DNA of 64,000 nt from Proteiniclasticum aestuarii. Lineage in GTDB: Bacteria; Bacillota; Clostridia; Clostridiales; Clostridiaceae. Below the pieces are notes generated by a model. It was not told the origin of the DNA. It saw only the letters and a program-made list of their open reading frames with translations, and made no database searches. Shown here piece after piece: positions 53,333-62,655 of this stretch. Position 1 is the first letter of the stretch; each line of letters starts with the position of its first letter. The stretch is taken from NCBI RefSeq assembly GCF_017368455.1, contig NZ_JAFNJU010000001.1, positions 529,629 through 593,628 on the forward strand, written 5' to 3'. Made by a program: the position numbers and the translations under genes.

Positions 53333-54442
53333 TCATATGTTCTGCAGCAGCTCATCCAGAACCTCGAACAGGTCTTTTGCCGCATCCGGTTTCGCATAAT
53401 ACGCCTGAAGTTCCCTCATATGCTTGAGTCTCACCTGATCCTGTATCAGATCCTCAATGAGAATATGAAGCTCCTCATCCTGGTCCAGCCTCACCCCGAT
53501 GCCATGATTCAGAAGATAGGTTGCGTTCTCTTCCTCCTGGCCCGGGATAGGCCTGGTGATCACCAGTGGAAGGTTCTTGATGAGTGCTTCCGTCACCGTA
53601 AGTCCGCCCGGTTTTGTGACCAGGATGTCCGCTGCATCCATGTAGAGGGAGATTTTATCTGTATACCCTAAAATCATCAGATCCTGGCAAGCTTCTTCCA
53701 CCAGCTTATCCAGCTCCTTCTTGAGCTTTCTGTTGCTGCCTGCTATGACGATGATCTGCAGCTCCAGCTTCGATTTCATCAGGGAATGGACAAGCTTTGT
53801 GAGATTCCCTGCGCCAAAGCTGCCACCCATGACAAGAATCGTCTTCTTGTCCTTGATGTCCAGCATGTATCTGGCCTTATATTTGTCCAGCTTCACCTGC
53901 AGGTCATGGCTGGTGGGGATGCCGGTGTCTCGTATTCTCTGTTCGGGAATCTCATCCTCCATGAGTTTCAGTTTCATGAAGTTACTGGACACAATGAACA
54001 TGTCCACATCCTGATGAATCCAGCTGGCATGGTAGTCATAATCCGTCACCACAACACAGACCTTATAATCGAACCCGTATTTCTCCCGAACACGAATAAT
54101 GCTGGTGACAGAGACGGGATGCACACACAGAATCACGTCCGGTTTCTCTTCCATGACCAGCTCTTTCAGTTTTGTATGAAAGGGCAGCATGTTTCTGGAG
54201 ATCTTCCCGTCTGTGGAGTTGTTCAGGTCATACTGCCAGCCGTAAAACTCCGGAAAATTCTTCACATTGATTTCATAGGTTTTCTCCGCCAGCTTTGATA
54301 GAATCGGACCGATGTATTCCAGAACATCGATGACTGAAACCTCATATTCTTCTCTGAATTCTTCGGCATATTTTCTGATGGCATTGGAAGTGGCATTATG
54401 CCCTCCTCCTATGGAGGCACTGAGAATCACTATTTTTTTCAT
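53333..54442 (-). CDS. Second diacylglycerol glycosyltransferase-like GT28 protein
   Basis: As with 3640-4791, the MGDG-synthase N-domain (IVILSASIGGGHNATSNAI) and GT28 C-domain (VMGGSFGAGN, LVTKPGGLTVTEALIKNLPLVI) are present. The two paralogues share layout but differ in detail, suggesting different sugars or successive transfer steps in glycolipid synthesis. ATG 54442 (MKKIVILS) follows AAGGATGG; earlier Met codons up to 54484 add a doubtful extension. The protein of 369 residues should act at the inner membrane face. Confidence 0.83.
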   Translation of the reverse strand: MKKIVILSASIGGGHNATSNAIRKYAEEFREEYEVSVIDVLEYIGPILSKLAEKTYEINVKNFPEFYGWQYDLNNSTDGKISRNMLPFHTKLKELVMEEKPDVILCVHPVSVTSIIRVREKYGFDYKVCVVVTDYDYHASWIHQDVDMFIVSSNFMKLKLMEDEIPEQRIRDTGIPTSHDLQVKLDKYKARYMLDIKDKKTILVMGGSFGAGNLTKLVHSLMKSKLELQIIVIAGSNRKLKKELDKLVEEACQDLMILGYTDKISLYMDAADILVTKPGGLTVTEALIKNLPLVITRPIPGQEEENATYLLNHGIGVRLDQDEELHILIEDLIQDQVRLKHMRELQAYYAKPDAAKDLFEVLDELLQNI

Positions 54443-54539
54443 ACTTACCATCCTTTTTTCAATATCTTCCAGGCATTCATCCATGCTGCCATGGTAGCAC
54501 CCTTATCTTAAATCAGTTCCGTATTCTATAAAGTTTTTT

Positions 54540-55442
54540 TCAGGTTTTGTTCCAACCTGCATGCAGCTGATACTGCTTCGGAGTGATGTCATACTGCTTT
54601 CTGAATGCCCGTATGAAATAGGAATAGTTCTCGAATCCGCACATACCAGAAATTTCAAGACCTGAATGTTCTCCCCTCTCCAGAAACCTTTTCGCCTGTT
54701 CCAGACGGAGCAGATTCCTGTAGGAAACGAAACTGGAGCCCGTGTAGTTCCTGAAGAACTTGGTGAAATAGGAGATGCTGTATCCGCAGAAATCTGCTGC
54801 TTCCTTCAGCGTGATCTCCTCTGTGAGCGTTTCATGAAGCCAAGAGGTGAGCGCCTTCATTTTTCTGATCTGATGAAGGCTCACAGGTTTGCTGTCACTC
54901 TCCTTGAGATGACCCCTCAGGTGATAGAAGAGCTCCAGCAGGGCACTCTTCACAAGAAACACCAGGCTTTCCTCCTTCTCTCTTTCCCGGAAGCGCATGA
55001 ATCTTTCTACAATTAACATCATTTCCTTCCTGGAAGGCGTATCGAGAGAGATCCTTGTGGTGAAGATCTTTTCTCCCCTAAGGAGTGGTGCCAGATAACG
55101 GACACTGAGCACATCCTTCTCCTCTTTTGCCATGATCATCGCAGGATGGAAAATCACATTGTAATACACCGCAGCATGGTCCTCCTCCTGATCGATGGCA
55201 TGAATCATGCCTGGAGAGATGAGGATGAGATCCTGCGCTCGTGCAGTGAACTTTTCTCCATCGATGGTGATCCTGCATCTTCCCGACTCCACATAGATGA
55301 TCTCCATCTCCTCATGCCAGTGCATCGGATAGGAGGAGAGTTTCTCCGGAATCTTTGAAAGATACACCGCAAAGGGCAGGGAGTCGGTGCCATGTTTTTT
55401 TGTTTCATAATAATCCAGTCCAATATGATTCATTTGTATCAC
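54540..55442 (-). CDS. AraC-family transcriptional regulator with cupin sensor domain
   Basis: The N-terminal cupin region (YPMHWHEEMEIIYVESGRCRITIDGEKF, with metal/ligand His and Glu) is followed by two AraC helix-turn-helix motifs (ITLKEAADFCGYSISYFTKFFRNYTG and SGLEISGMCGFENYSYFIRAFRKQYDITPKQYQ). It is 300 residues long and typical of sugar-sensing AraC regulators. The start is GTG 55442 behind GAGGT. It is divergent from the MATE gene 84 bases away, which is a plausible target. Confidence 0.92.
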   Translation of the reverse strand: MIQMNHIGLDYYETKKHGTDSLPFAVYLSKIPEKLSSYPMHWHEEMEIIYVESGRCRITIDGEKFTARAQDLILISPGMIHAIDQEEDHAAVYYNVIFHPAMIMAKEEKDVLSVRYLAPLLRGEKIFTTRISLDTPSRKEMMLIVERFMRFREREKEESLVFLVKSALLELFYHLRGHLKESDSKPVSLHQIRKMKALTSWLHETLTEEITLKEAADFCGYSISYFTKFFRNYTGSSFVSYRNLLRLEQAKRFLERGEHSGLEISGMCGFENYSYFIRAFRKQYDITPKQYQLHAGWNKT

Positions 55443-55525
55443 TTTTTACCTCAATTCTGCAAGATTTCATCCCTATCAGGATTGTATAATATTCATTATA
55501 TCAGAAAAAGGAAGTAGAATTCATC

Positions 55526-56860
55526 ATGAGTGATCGTAAAAAACTGCTGAAACTCAGCTATCCCATCTATTTCGAAAGCCTGCTCTTTTCCATCATCGGG
55601 AGCATGGATACCCTGATGCTGTCAAAATACAGCGATGTGGCCGTGGGCGCCGTAGGCGTCGTGAACCAGTTCCTCTTTCTCATCCAGATTGCGGGAAACA
55701 TCATCATAGCAGGGACCGGTATTCTTCTGGCCCAGTATATCGGAGCCGGAAAATCCAGAGGAGAGATCCAGAGACTCACCCTTTCAGCTCTTTTCATCAA
55801 TCTCATCCTGGGCATTCTCTTCAGCAGTCTCATCGTGGTGCTCCATCCCACCATTTTATCCTTCCTGAACAATGATGGACAGATGCTCGCCTTCGCGAAA
55901 GACTATATGGTGATCATCGGAAGTTTCCTTTTCCTGCAGCTTATCTCCATCACCTTTTCCATGTTTCTTCGGGCTCATGGAAAGACCAGGACCACCTTCA
56001 AGGTCTCCTTTCTCATGAATCTCATCAATGTGCTTCTGAACTATGTGCTCATCTACGGAAAACTGGGACTGCCTTCCATGGGGGTTGCCGGTGCCGCCTG
56101 GGCCACAGTGATCAGTAAGGGCATCGGTCTTGTGATTCTGGGGTTCATCGTCTACAGGATGGCCTTTCAGGGTTTTCCTGTGCACTACAGTAGACAGGAT
56201 TTCAGAGCGGTGCTCCCAAAAATCGTCCATTATGGTGCGCCTGCGGCGGGAGAACAGATTTCCTATACCCTGGCGAAATTCATCATGATGATCTTCATCA
56301 CAAAACTGGGAGAAGATGCCATCACCGCCTATTCCTACAGCAATACCCTGGTCAGTTTCGTCTATGTGTTCGCCGTATCCCTGGGCCAGGGCACTTCCAT
56401 CATGGTGGGATGGCACATGGGCGCGAAGGAGAAGGAAAAGGCCAATGGGCTCACCCTCTACTCCGCCAGAGTATCCTTCCTCGTGAGCATGACTTTCTGC
56501 ACGGTGCTTGTGCTTTTCAGAGTGCCTCTTCTCGGCATTCTCACAGACAACAAAGACATCATCGCGCTGGCCGGTACGGTGCTTCTCTACAACTTCATTG
56601 TGGAGGCAGGCAGAAGCCAGAATCTCATCTTCGTCAATGCCCTAAGAGCATCAGGAGATGTGCGCTTTCCCTTCTACATGTCTGTGGTCTCCATGTGGAG
56701 CATAGGCGTCTTACTCTCCTACGTCTTCACCTTTACGCTTTCCATGGGACTGCCCGGGATCTGGCTCGCTCTGGGTCTGGATGAGGTCTTTCGGAGCATC
56801 TTCATGAGACTTCGCTGGAGAAATAATTTCAGAATGCTCACCGCCATCGTCTCTTCCTGA
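55526..56860 (+). CDS. MATE family efflux transporter (second copy)
   Basis: The 444-residue polytopic protein opens KLSYPIYFESLLFSIIGSMDTLMLSKYSDVAVGAVGVVNQ and has the second-half motif SLGQGTSIMVGWHMGAKEKEKAN, both typical of MATE exporters, with about twelve hydrophobic segments. AAAAGGAAG precedes ATG 55526. The adjacent AraC regulator may control it. It is only distantly similar to the MATE at 19607-21031. Confidence 0.92.
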   Translation: MSDRKKLLKLSYPIYFESLLFSIIGSMDTLMLSKYSDVAVGAVGVVNQFLFLIQIAGNIIIAGTGILLAQYIGAGKSRGEIQRLTLSALFINLILGILFSSLIVVLHPTILSFLNNDGQMLAFAKDYMVIIGSFLFLQLISITFSMFLRAHGKTRTTFKVSFLMNLINVLLNYVLIYGKLGLPSMGVAGAAWATVISKGIGLVILGFIVYRMAFQGFPVHYSRQDFRAVLPKIVHYGAPAAGEQISYTLAKFIMMIFITKLGEDAITAYSYSNTLVSFVYVFAVSLGQGTSIMVGWHMGAKEKEKANGLTLYSARVSFLVSMTFCTVLVLFRVPLLGILTDNKDIIALAGTVLLYNFIVEAGRSQNLIFVNALRASGDVRFPFYMSVVSMWSIGVLLSYVFTFTLSMGLPGIWLALGLDEVFRSIFMRLRWRNNFRMLTAIVSS

Positions 56861-56865
56861 GAAAG

Positions 56866-56921
56866 GCCTGCCTCATAGGATGACATCGTCACGGATGCGC
56901 ATCCCTTGAGACAGGCTTTTT
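56866..56921 (+). terminator. Terminator after the second MATE gene
   Basis: GCCTGCCTCA (56866-56875) pairs with TGAGACAGGC (56907-56916) with one mismatch. TTTTT follows. Confidence 0.75.
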
Positions 56922-56982
56922 ATCATTTTTCCACTGTTCTTTTCTGCTCCGGCTCCTGCCGGCAATTGCCGGGAATAGGTGC

Positions 56983-57273
56983 CTACTCCTTCCTCACCAG
57001 CTCCTTCACCCAGTTCTCAAAGGAATGAACCGCTGTGCATCGGTGCATCTCCACAAACGCATAGTCTTTGATGATCATAGGTACATCATTTCTTGAAATG
57101 ATGAAGAACGTATCTGCGCCGAAATATCTGTAGGGAGAGTCTTTCCCCCATTCCTTCTCGATGGTCCGCTCCGTCATCCTTCTGGCATAATGCTCCGATG
57201 TGGCTCCGAATCGGTACATGGCATCTGCATAGGAAGAGCCCCCATGCACTCGATTTTCTTTGTAATCGTACAT
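56983..57273 (-). CDS. Small uncharacterised protein behind an attenuator-like leader
   Basis: The 96-residue soluble protein begins MYDYKENRVHGGSSYADAMYRFGATSEHYARRMTERTIEKEW and contains no known motif. ATG 57273 has GGAGGG six bases upstream; an upstream Met at 57324 falls inside the terminator T run and is rejected. The 57323-57421 leader has the layout of a regulated terminator, which suggests the gene is tightly controlled. I cannot give a function. Confidence 0.65.
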   Translation of the reverse strand: MYDYKENRVHGGSSYADAMYRFGATSEHYARRMTERTIEKEWGKDSPYRYFGADTFFIISRNDVPMIIKDYAFVEMHRCTAVHSFENWVKELVRKE

Positions 57274-57322
57274 TTCAATCCCTCCTTCATTTAATTTCTG
57301 TTTCTTCTCAAGTCCAGGCAAC

Positions 57323-57421
57323 AAAAAAAGCCCTTGAAGGAGCTTGCTTAGAATCTCCTCATTGATATTAGCTTTACCACCTTACAGCATATGCAGGTTG
57401 GTGTGTGGTCACTGAGCTAAT
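57323..57421 (-). promoter_or_regulatory. Attenuator-like structured leader of unknown ligand
   Basis: On the minus strand ATTAGCT (57421-57415) pairs with AGCTAAT (57373-57367), enclosing ACCAC/GTGGT and ACCT/AGGT pairs. AGGAG (57359-57355) can pair with CTCCT (57342-57338). The same CTCCT can instead pair with AGGG of AAGGGCTT, forming a hairpin followed by T7 (57329-57323). The two are mutually exclusive, as in a terminator/antiterminator switch. The gene starts 50 bases on. No known class recognised. Confidence 0.5.
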
Positions 57422-57572
57422 TCTCTACCATCACTCTTAATAAGAAACTTTATTGAATTGTACATAATTAGCATATCATATATTCATAGAGCTGTATACA
57501 GTATTTCTTCAGAGCATCTAAAAGGTCTGCGTTCTTTCTCCTGTCTCCCCGGTTTCACCCAGGACAATAAAA

Positions 57573-57605
57573 GACTCCAGAGCATGGGTCATCCGCTCTG
57601 GAATC
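57573..57605 (-). terminator. Intrinsic terminator of the Nudix gene
   Basis: GACTCCAGAGC (57573-57583) pairs with GCTCTGGAATC (57595-57605) with one G-T pair. TTTTATT follows on the minus strand. Confidence 0.78.
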
Positions 57606-57614
57606 TTCCTGATC

Positions 57615-58184
57615 TTATTTCCCTCTTCCGATGAGCTCATGGTAGATCGGTGTGATCTCCGGCTCTTTTGCCAGGGCATCGATTTCCGAAACGAGTACCC
57701 ATCTGATGCCGTTGGTCTCTTCCTTATTCTGAAGCAGTTGATCCTCTTCCTTCGCTTCCAAAAGGAAGGCGGCATTCAGGTGCAGGTGGGCAGTGATGGG
57801 CTTTCCTCTTTTGTAGTGGGCCTTCACCGTCAGGATGTCGAGTTTGCGGATGAAGCCTTCCTCATTTTCCAGCACCTTGAAGCTTTTAAGACCGGTCTCT
57901 TCTTCCGCCTCTTTCAAAGCGACCTTGAGCAGATCATCTTCACCGTCGGTGTGCCCGCCCTGCCAGGTCCAGGTGTCATAGATCTTATGGTGGATCATAA
58001 GCATTTTCGTTCTTTCTTTGTTGACGATGACTGAGGATGCCGTCATATGGGCGATGGGATTTTCACGGGTCAAAAGGGTATCCCCGTGCTGCTTTATGAG
58101 GGAAAGCATATTCTCCCTCACCTGATGATCCATCTCATCCTTAGGTCTATAGGCTCTGATCAGTTCCCTGTAATGTGTTTTCAC
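57615..58184 (-). CDS. Nudix hydrolase
   Basis: The 189-residue protein has a Nudix box GGHTDGEDDLLKVALKEAEEETGL (Arg replaced by Lys in the REUxEE core), preceded by a helical N-terminus and the strand SSVIVNKERTKMLMIHHK. Nudix enzymes hydrolyse nucleoside diphosphate compounds; the substrate is unknown. The start is GTG 58184 behind GTGAGGT. It may be co-transcribed with the TetR gene upstream (about 60 bases apart). Confidence 0.88.
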   Translation of the reverse strand: MKTHYRELIRAYRPKDEMDHQVRENMLSLIKQHGDTLLTRENPIAHMTASSVIVNKERTKMLMIHHKIYDTWTWQGGHTDGEDDLLKVALKEAEEETGLKSFKVLENEEGFIRKLDILTVKAHYKRGKPITAHLHLNAAFLLEAKEEDQLLQNKEETNGIRWVLVSEIDALAKEPEITPIYHELIGRGK

Positions 58185-58245
58185 TATTCAACCTCACTTT
58201 ACATGTTCACGCAGTTTCATTTTCTCATCTCGGGGTTTTTCATCT

Positions 58246-58830
58246 CTACACGCCTTGCCTGATAAGCTTCACGACTTTATCGATGTAGTCCATCCTCTTC
58301 TTCTCATCAATGAGAAATGCCGTTCCATTGAGCTCATTGAACTCCAGAGTAGGATAGATGATGGAGGAGAGGAAGATGGTTTTTCTGATACTGTATTCGT
58401 CCTCCACATCCTTCAGGTAGCGTTTCATCACCCTATTGAGCTTCTCTTCCATGAGCATGGTCTCTTCCACAATCTTCTGAGACATCTCATCCTGTTCCTT
58501 GGTTTCGAAGGCATCCTTGAGCAGTGCGATGACACCTGGAAACCTCATGCTGTATTCCATGGACAACGACGCATATCTTTTCAGCTTCTCCTCATCTTCC
58601 AGCGATTCGTCATCCAGGGGGACGACGGTGGATATGAGATTCTCGATGTAGAATTTCTTCACCTGTCTGAGCATGTTCTCTTTCGTGCCGAAGTAATAGT
58701 TGATGGCACCGATGTTCACATCTGCTTCCTTCACGATGGTTCTGACAGGGACGTTTACACTGCCATGCTTCCCGATGAGATACAGTGTCCGGTCCAGTAA
58801 TCTCTCTTCCACACTTTTCAGTTCACTCAT
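58246..58830 (-). CDS. TetR-family transcriptional regulator
   Basis: The N-terminal helix-turn-helix is VEERLLDRTLYLIGKHGSVNVPVRTIVKEADVNIGAINYYFGTKENMLR. The ligand domain contains a DEESLEDEEKLKRYASLSMEYSMRF segment. ATG 58830 follows GGGGTG; an upstream Met at 58878 lacks a site. It precedes the Nudix gene, and its target and inducer are unknown. It is distinct from the TetR at 61851-62423. Confidence 0.9.
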   Translation of the reverse strand: MSELKSVEERLLDRTLYLIGKHGSVNVPVRTIVKEADVNIGAINYYFGTKENMLRQVKKFYIENLISTVVPLDDESLEDEEKLKRYASLSMEYSMRFPGVIALLKDAFETKEQDEMSQKIVEETMLMEEKLNRVMKRYLKDVEDEYSIRKTIFLSSIIYPTLEFNELNGTAFLIDEKKRMDYIDKVVKLIRQGV

Positions 58831-58937
58831 GCTGCTCACCCCTTCCTTTGATGAATCTATTATACTCCAAAAATCCATTTCTCAAAGGGATCGTCATGAA
58901 AATCATCTTTTTTAATCCACAATCTTTCTGACGGAAA

Positions 58938-58976
58938 GGGCCGCTGAACTTTTACTCATCCACAGTTCAGCAGCCC
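58938..58976 (-). terminator. Terminator of the TetR-MMPL operon
   Basis: The arms 58938-58950 and 58964-58976 pair over 13 bases with one mismatch; CTTTCC follows on the minus strand. Confidence 0.72.
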
Positions 58977-58999
58977 TTTTCTCATTCACTTTTCTCTTA

Positions 59000-61858
59000 T
59001 TATGCAGACATTTCCTCCTTTCCTGAAAGAATCGCTGCAGCCTTCTTTTCCTTTCCTGACAGCAGGAACCTGTCCATCAGATACAGAATGGGGGGAAGCA
59101 GCACGAAGGTGGACAGCAGTGCCAGGGAGATATTGACCACGGTCATGAGACCGAAGTCTCTGAGGATCACAAAGTCTGATAGCATCAGCACGGAGAACCC
59201 GCCCACAGTGGTGAGACCGGATGCAAGGATGGCGATGCCGATGGAGCCCACTGCGTTTTTCATGGACGCTTCTCTTCCTTCTCCTTTTCTTCTTTCCTCT
59301 GTGTATCTCTCCATGAGCATGATGGTCATTTCCGTACCCATGCCCAGGACCAGTGCACCGAGTGTGGCTGTGATGGGTGTATAGCTGATTCCAGCCAGAT
59401 ACATGATACCACTGGAGAGACCAATGATGCTGACCACAGGCAGGATCGGAATCAGTGCCTTCACAGGGTTTCTGTAGATCACAAGCAGCGCCGCGAACAC
59501 AAGAATCAGCCCCAGACCTGTCATGGCCAGTCTTCCGCTGGTCAGGCCCTTGACCATTTCGATATCCAGAATGCTTTTACCGGTTACGGCGGCATTCAGG
59601 TCACTTTCATTCATGGTCTCCTTGAGCGAAGTGACGAACTCTTCCAGCTCGCTGGTTGGAAGATGTCTGATGTTTAAGATCAGTGCACTTTTTGTAGCGT
59701 CTTCCGTGATGAACATCCTCGACATGGATACGGGCAGATCGCTGACTGTATCTGCGTAGGCTTGAAAAGAAAGGGTCTCATCTCCGGAAAAGAGCATGAC
59801 GCTGCCAGCAAGGGACTTCACATCCGTAATGACATCCGGATACTTCGCCTCCAGATAAGCTCCTGTCTCCTTGATGCTTTCCAGGCTGGCCGCCTTGTCC
59901 AGGTCCGTTCCCGTAAGATACAGAATCACCTGGTCTGTGGAGCCCACGACATCACGCACCCTATGAAGATCCACCAGTGCGGGCATTTCCTGGGGCATAA
60001 AGGATTCCATGTCTGTTTCGATGCCGATGCTCTGATCTCTGGAGAATCCCGCTACGGATAGCAGGAGGAAGAGAATCAGGATGGGGTATTTCAGCTTGAG
60101 GATGAAACCCGTCATGCCCCCTAAGACGGACTTCACTTTACTTCCCGCCTCAGCTCCTGTACTTTTCTTCTGCACGCTGGAAGGTTTTCCGATGGTATTT
60201 CTGATATGAAGGATGGGCAGCAGGATGAACAGACTGCCCAGGAAGCTGATGAATACGCCCAGGGTCAGCATTTTCCCGAAATCCTGGATCATGGGTACAG
60301 GCGAGATATAGAGGGACAGAAAGCCCAGTATGGTTGCCAGGACTGCGATGAACACCGCTTTGCCCACATGCTTCACTGTAGATACCACAGAACCCTCTTC
60401 CTCATATCGGTTGTGGAACTGGATGGAATAATCGATGCCAAGGCCGATGAGGATGGGAAATACCGCCATGGAGACCATGGTCACAGGAACACTGATGTGT
60501 CCCATGAATCCCAGAGTTGCCATGACTGAAACAAGAATCACCCCAAGACTCAGCATTCTCCACTGTACCTTGAAGACCAGTGCCAGTACCAGCAGCATGA
60601 TGAGAAGGGCAGAGCCCACCATGATCATCATGTTGACTTTCATCTCTGCCTGAAGGGAGGTGTCCAGTACCGGTTTACCGGAAACGATGTAGGAGAGCGT
60701 ATCAAAGTTTTCTTTAGAGAGACCCTGATTCAGCTCTTCGATGATCTCCACTTTTCGTGTGTCGGATACGCCTCCATTGAGCTTCACGATCATCATACCG
60801 GTGGTCCCTTCTTTGACCACATCGGAGAAGACCGTTCTCAGGTTGCCCTCTTCATAAAGAAGCAGATCCGCTTCTTCCTGAGACCTGGGCAGCGTCGCTT
60901 CCATCATATCCGACTTTTCATGAAACATGGCCAGTGCGCCTGAAATCTCCATAAGGTTATCCCCCATGGTGAGGAAGCCTTCTGCCATGGACTTCAGTTC
61001 TTCTGGAGAGATACCGCCCTTCAGGCTGTCTTTCATGGCTTCGGTTTCGCTTCCGAGGCGGTCTTTGATACCATCAAGGGCTACCGCCGTTTCCCAGGGT
61101 CCCTCTTTGAGCTTTTTCGCTCTGGCAGACATCTCTTTCAGACCGGAAGCACTTTTATCGAGATTTTCGGCCAGCGCTGTGAGCTGCATGCTCATCTGCG
61201 GATTCCCCGCAGATGTGTTTCCCAGCTCCTTCAGTTTTCCACTGATGGTGGAAACCCCTTCCGCCGCATTCCATGCACCGTCGGAAAAACCACCTATCCC
61301 TGTGGCGATGTTATTCTGCCCATCGATGAGCTTGTCGAAATTGGATGTGGCAGCGTTAAAGCCGTTTAGCTTCTCTTCCATCTCCTTGGGATCAGGCACT
61401 TCCTTCAGCAGAAGCGTATTTCCGATTTCGCTGAGTTTTGCACCCATCTCAGACAGTCCGTCGCTTAGCTTAAGCACATTTTCTTCCATGACCTCCGACT
61501 GACGGATGGTCATCTGGTGCAGCAGTGTGGCGGGACTCATGATGGAATAGATGTCCGCATCATAAGCCATTCTTTTTTCCACACTCCACATTTTCGCGAG
61601 ATTCTCCACGGATAAGAGCTCCTCTTCAGAAGAAGCTTCAAAGACCACAAGGATGGAATCTCCTCCGAAGGTGTCCTCCATTTCCTCATGCTGCTTGTAG
61701 ACTTCCGTTTCAGCATCCACCAGGGTGTCGTTTCCCGTGGCCATATAGATGTTCCTGGCGCCCATGAGCATAACCACCACCAGAAACAGTGCTGTTAAGA
61801 GCACCTTGAAGGGATGGTTTTCAATGAGTCTTCCGATTTTCTCGAATAGTCTAGTCAT
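59000..61858 (-). CDS. MMPL/RND superfamily transporter
   Basis: The 952-residue protein has the RND repeat plan: an N-terminal helix, a large extracytoplasmic loop, a block of about five helices (LLIMLLVLALVFKVQWRMLSLGVILVSVMATLGFMG), then a second copy. The second half carries GIGLGIDYSIQFHNRYEEEG-type and GALVLGMGTEMTIMLMERYTEERRKGEG motifs of the SSD/MMPL group. The first loop includes a coiled-coil-like region (about 140-330). AAGGAGAG precedes ATG 61858, overlapping the TetR stop by eight bases. It probably exports lipids or lipophilic compounds under TetR control. Confidence 0.9.
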   Translation of the reverse strand: MTRLFEKIGRLIENHPFKVLLTALFLVVVMLMGARNIYMATGNDTLVDAETEVYKQHEEMEDTFGGDSILVVFEASSEEELLSVENLAKMWSVEKRMAYDADIYSIMSPATLLHQMTIRQSEVMEENVLKLSDGLSEMGAKLSEIGNTLLLKEVPDPKEMEEKLNGFNAATSNFDKLIDGQNNIATGIGGFSDGAWNAAEGVSTISGKLKELGNTSAGNPQMSMQLTALAENLDKSASGLKEMSARAKKLKEGPWETAVALDGIKDRLGSETEAMKDSLKGGISPEELKSMAEGFLTMGDNLMEISGALAMFHEKSDMMEATLPRSQEEADLLLYEEGNLRTVFSDVVKEGTTGMMIVKLNGGVSDTRKVEIIEELNQGLSKENFDTLSYIVSGKPVLDTSLQAEMKVNMMIMVGSALLIMLLVLALVFKVQWRMLSLGVILVSVMATLGFMGHISVPVTMVSMAVFPILIGLGIDYSIQFHNRYEEEGSVVSTVKHVGKAVFIAVLATILGFLSLYISPVPMIQDFGKMLTLGVFISFLGSLFILLPILHIRNTIGKPSSVQKKSTGAEAGSKVKSVLGGMTGFILKLKYPILILFLLLSVAGFSRDQSIGIETDMESFMPQEMPALVDLHRVRDVVGSTDQVILYLTGTDLDKAASLESIKETGAYLEAKYPDVITDVKSLAGSVMLFSGDETLSFQAYADTVSDLPVSMSRMFITEDATKSALILNIRHLPTSELEEFVTSLKETMNESDLNAAVTGKSILDIEMVKGLTSGRLAMTGLGLILVFAALLVIYRNPVKALIPILPVVSIIGLSSGIMYLAGISYTPITATLGALVLGMGTEMTIMLMERYTEERRKGEGREASMKNAVGSIGIAILASGLTTVGGFSVLMLSDFVILRDFGLMTVVNISLALLSTFVLLPPILYLMDRFLLSGKEKKAAAILSGKEEMSA

Positions 61859-62423
61859 TTTTCTCTCCTTGCATGTTACAAATCATCAGATCTGTGATCT
61901 GGTATACATAGTTTCTGATGGACTCCGCATTCTGTTCTGGCATATATAGAAAAGACAGTAAAGAGCCCATGATCATTCTCACGGCCATGGGGCGCATGTC
62001 TTCTCTGATGGGGGCCTGTCCGATGCTCTTTTCAATGATTCTTCTGATCTCGCTGGATAAATCCACCCCCATGCCGCTGAGCTCTGGGGATTCATTGAGA
62101 ATCAGTTTTATGGTTTCATAATTCTCGGATATGAAGGTGATGCGGTCCAGAAGAATCGCCTGTAGCCTTTCTCTGGGTGTCATGCCTGCGGATGTTTCCA
62201 CCACTTCCTCCAAGGTCTTCACAATGAAGGGTCTTACTCCTTCCAGGTAGATTTCCTGCTTGCTGGTGAAGTACCGGAAGAGTGTCACTTCTGTGATTTC
62301 TGCGGAATCAGCGATCTCCGCTGTGGTGGTTCCCTTAAAGCCTTTCTCCTTGAACACATTCATGGCACTTTCTATAATCTGTTTTCTTCGATCTTCTCTG
62401 GTCATTCTTGTTCTTGTTCCCAT
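61851..62423 (-). CDS. TetR-family repressor of the MMPL operon
   Basis: The helix-turn-helix reads RRKQIIESAMNVFKEKGFKGTTTAEIADSAEITEVTLFRYFTSKQEI, followed by an all-helical domain. Its promoter (TTGTCA-17-TATACT) is overlapped by a nearly perfect 8-bp-arm palindrome, so autoregulation is likely. The gene overlaps the MMPL gene by eight bases. The inducer is probably a substrate of that transporter. Confidence 0.93.
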   Translation of the reverse strand: MGTRTRMTREDRRKQIIESAMNVFKEKGFKGTTTAEIADSAEITEVTLFRYFTSKQEIYLEGVRPFIVKTLEEVVETSAGMTPRERLQAILLDRITFISENYETIKLILNESPELSGMGVDLSSEIRRIIEKSIGQAPIREDMRPMAVRMIMGSLLSFLYMPEQNAESIRNYVYQITDLMICNMQGEKND

Positions 62424-62440
62424 TTTGACCCCTCCTTATG

Positions 62441-62486
62441 TAAGTAAGCACTTACTTAGTATAACAACCTTCAAACCAGATGACAA
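62441..62486 (-). promoter_or_regulatory. TetR operator and promoter of the MMPL operon
   Basis: The operator TAAGTAAG-CA-CTTACTTA (62441-62458) has perfect 8-bp arms. On the minus strand the -35 TTGTCA (62486-62481) and -10 TATACT (62463-62458) are 17 bases apart, and the operator covers the start of transcription. Confidence 0.8.
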
Positions 62487-62655
62487 GGCTTTTCGAATAA
62501 ATACTATTTTGATTCACGAAATTAATTACAATGGACGAGATGAACATATGGCATTCAATCTGATTTTGCTCTATCATGAAGATATAAAAAATAACGGTAT
62601 CAGCAATAAATTTTAAATAAATAACAATAAGATGAAGCATGTGCGGAGGAAGAAA

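Noticed and set aside
57361..57421. tRNA-like TAGCTCAGT on the minus strand
   Set aside because: Only a D-arm-like string is present; no anticodon arm, T-arm GGTTCGA or acceptor stem follows.
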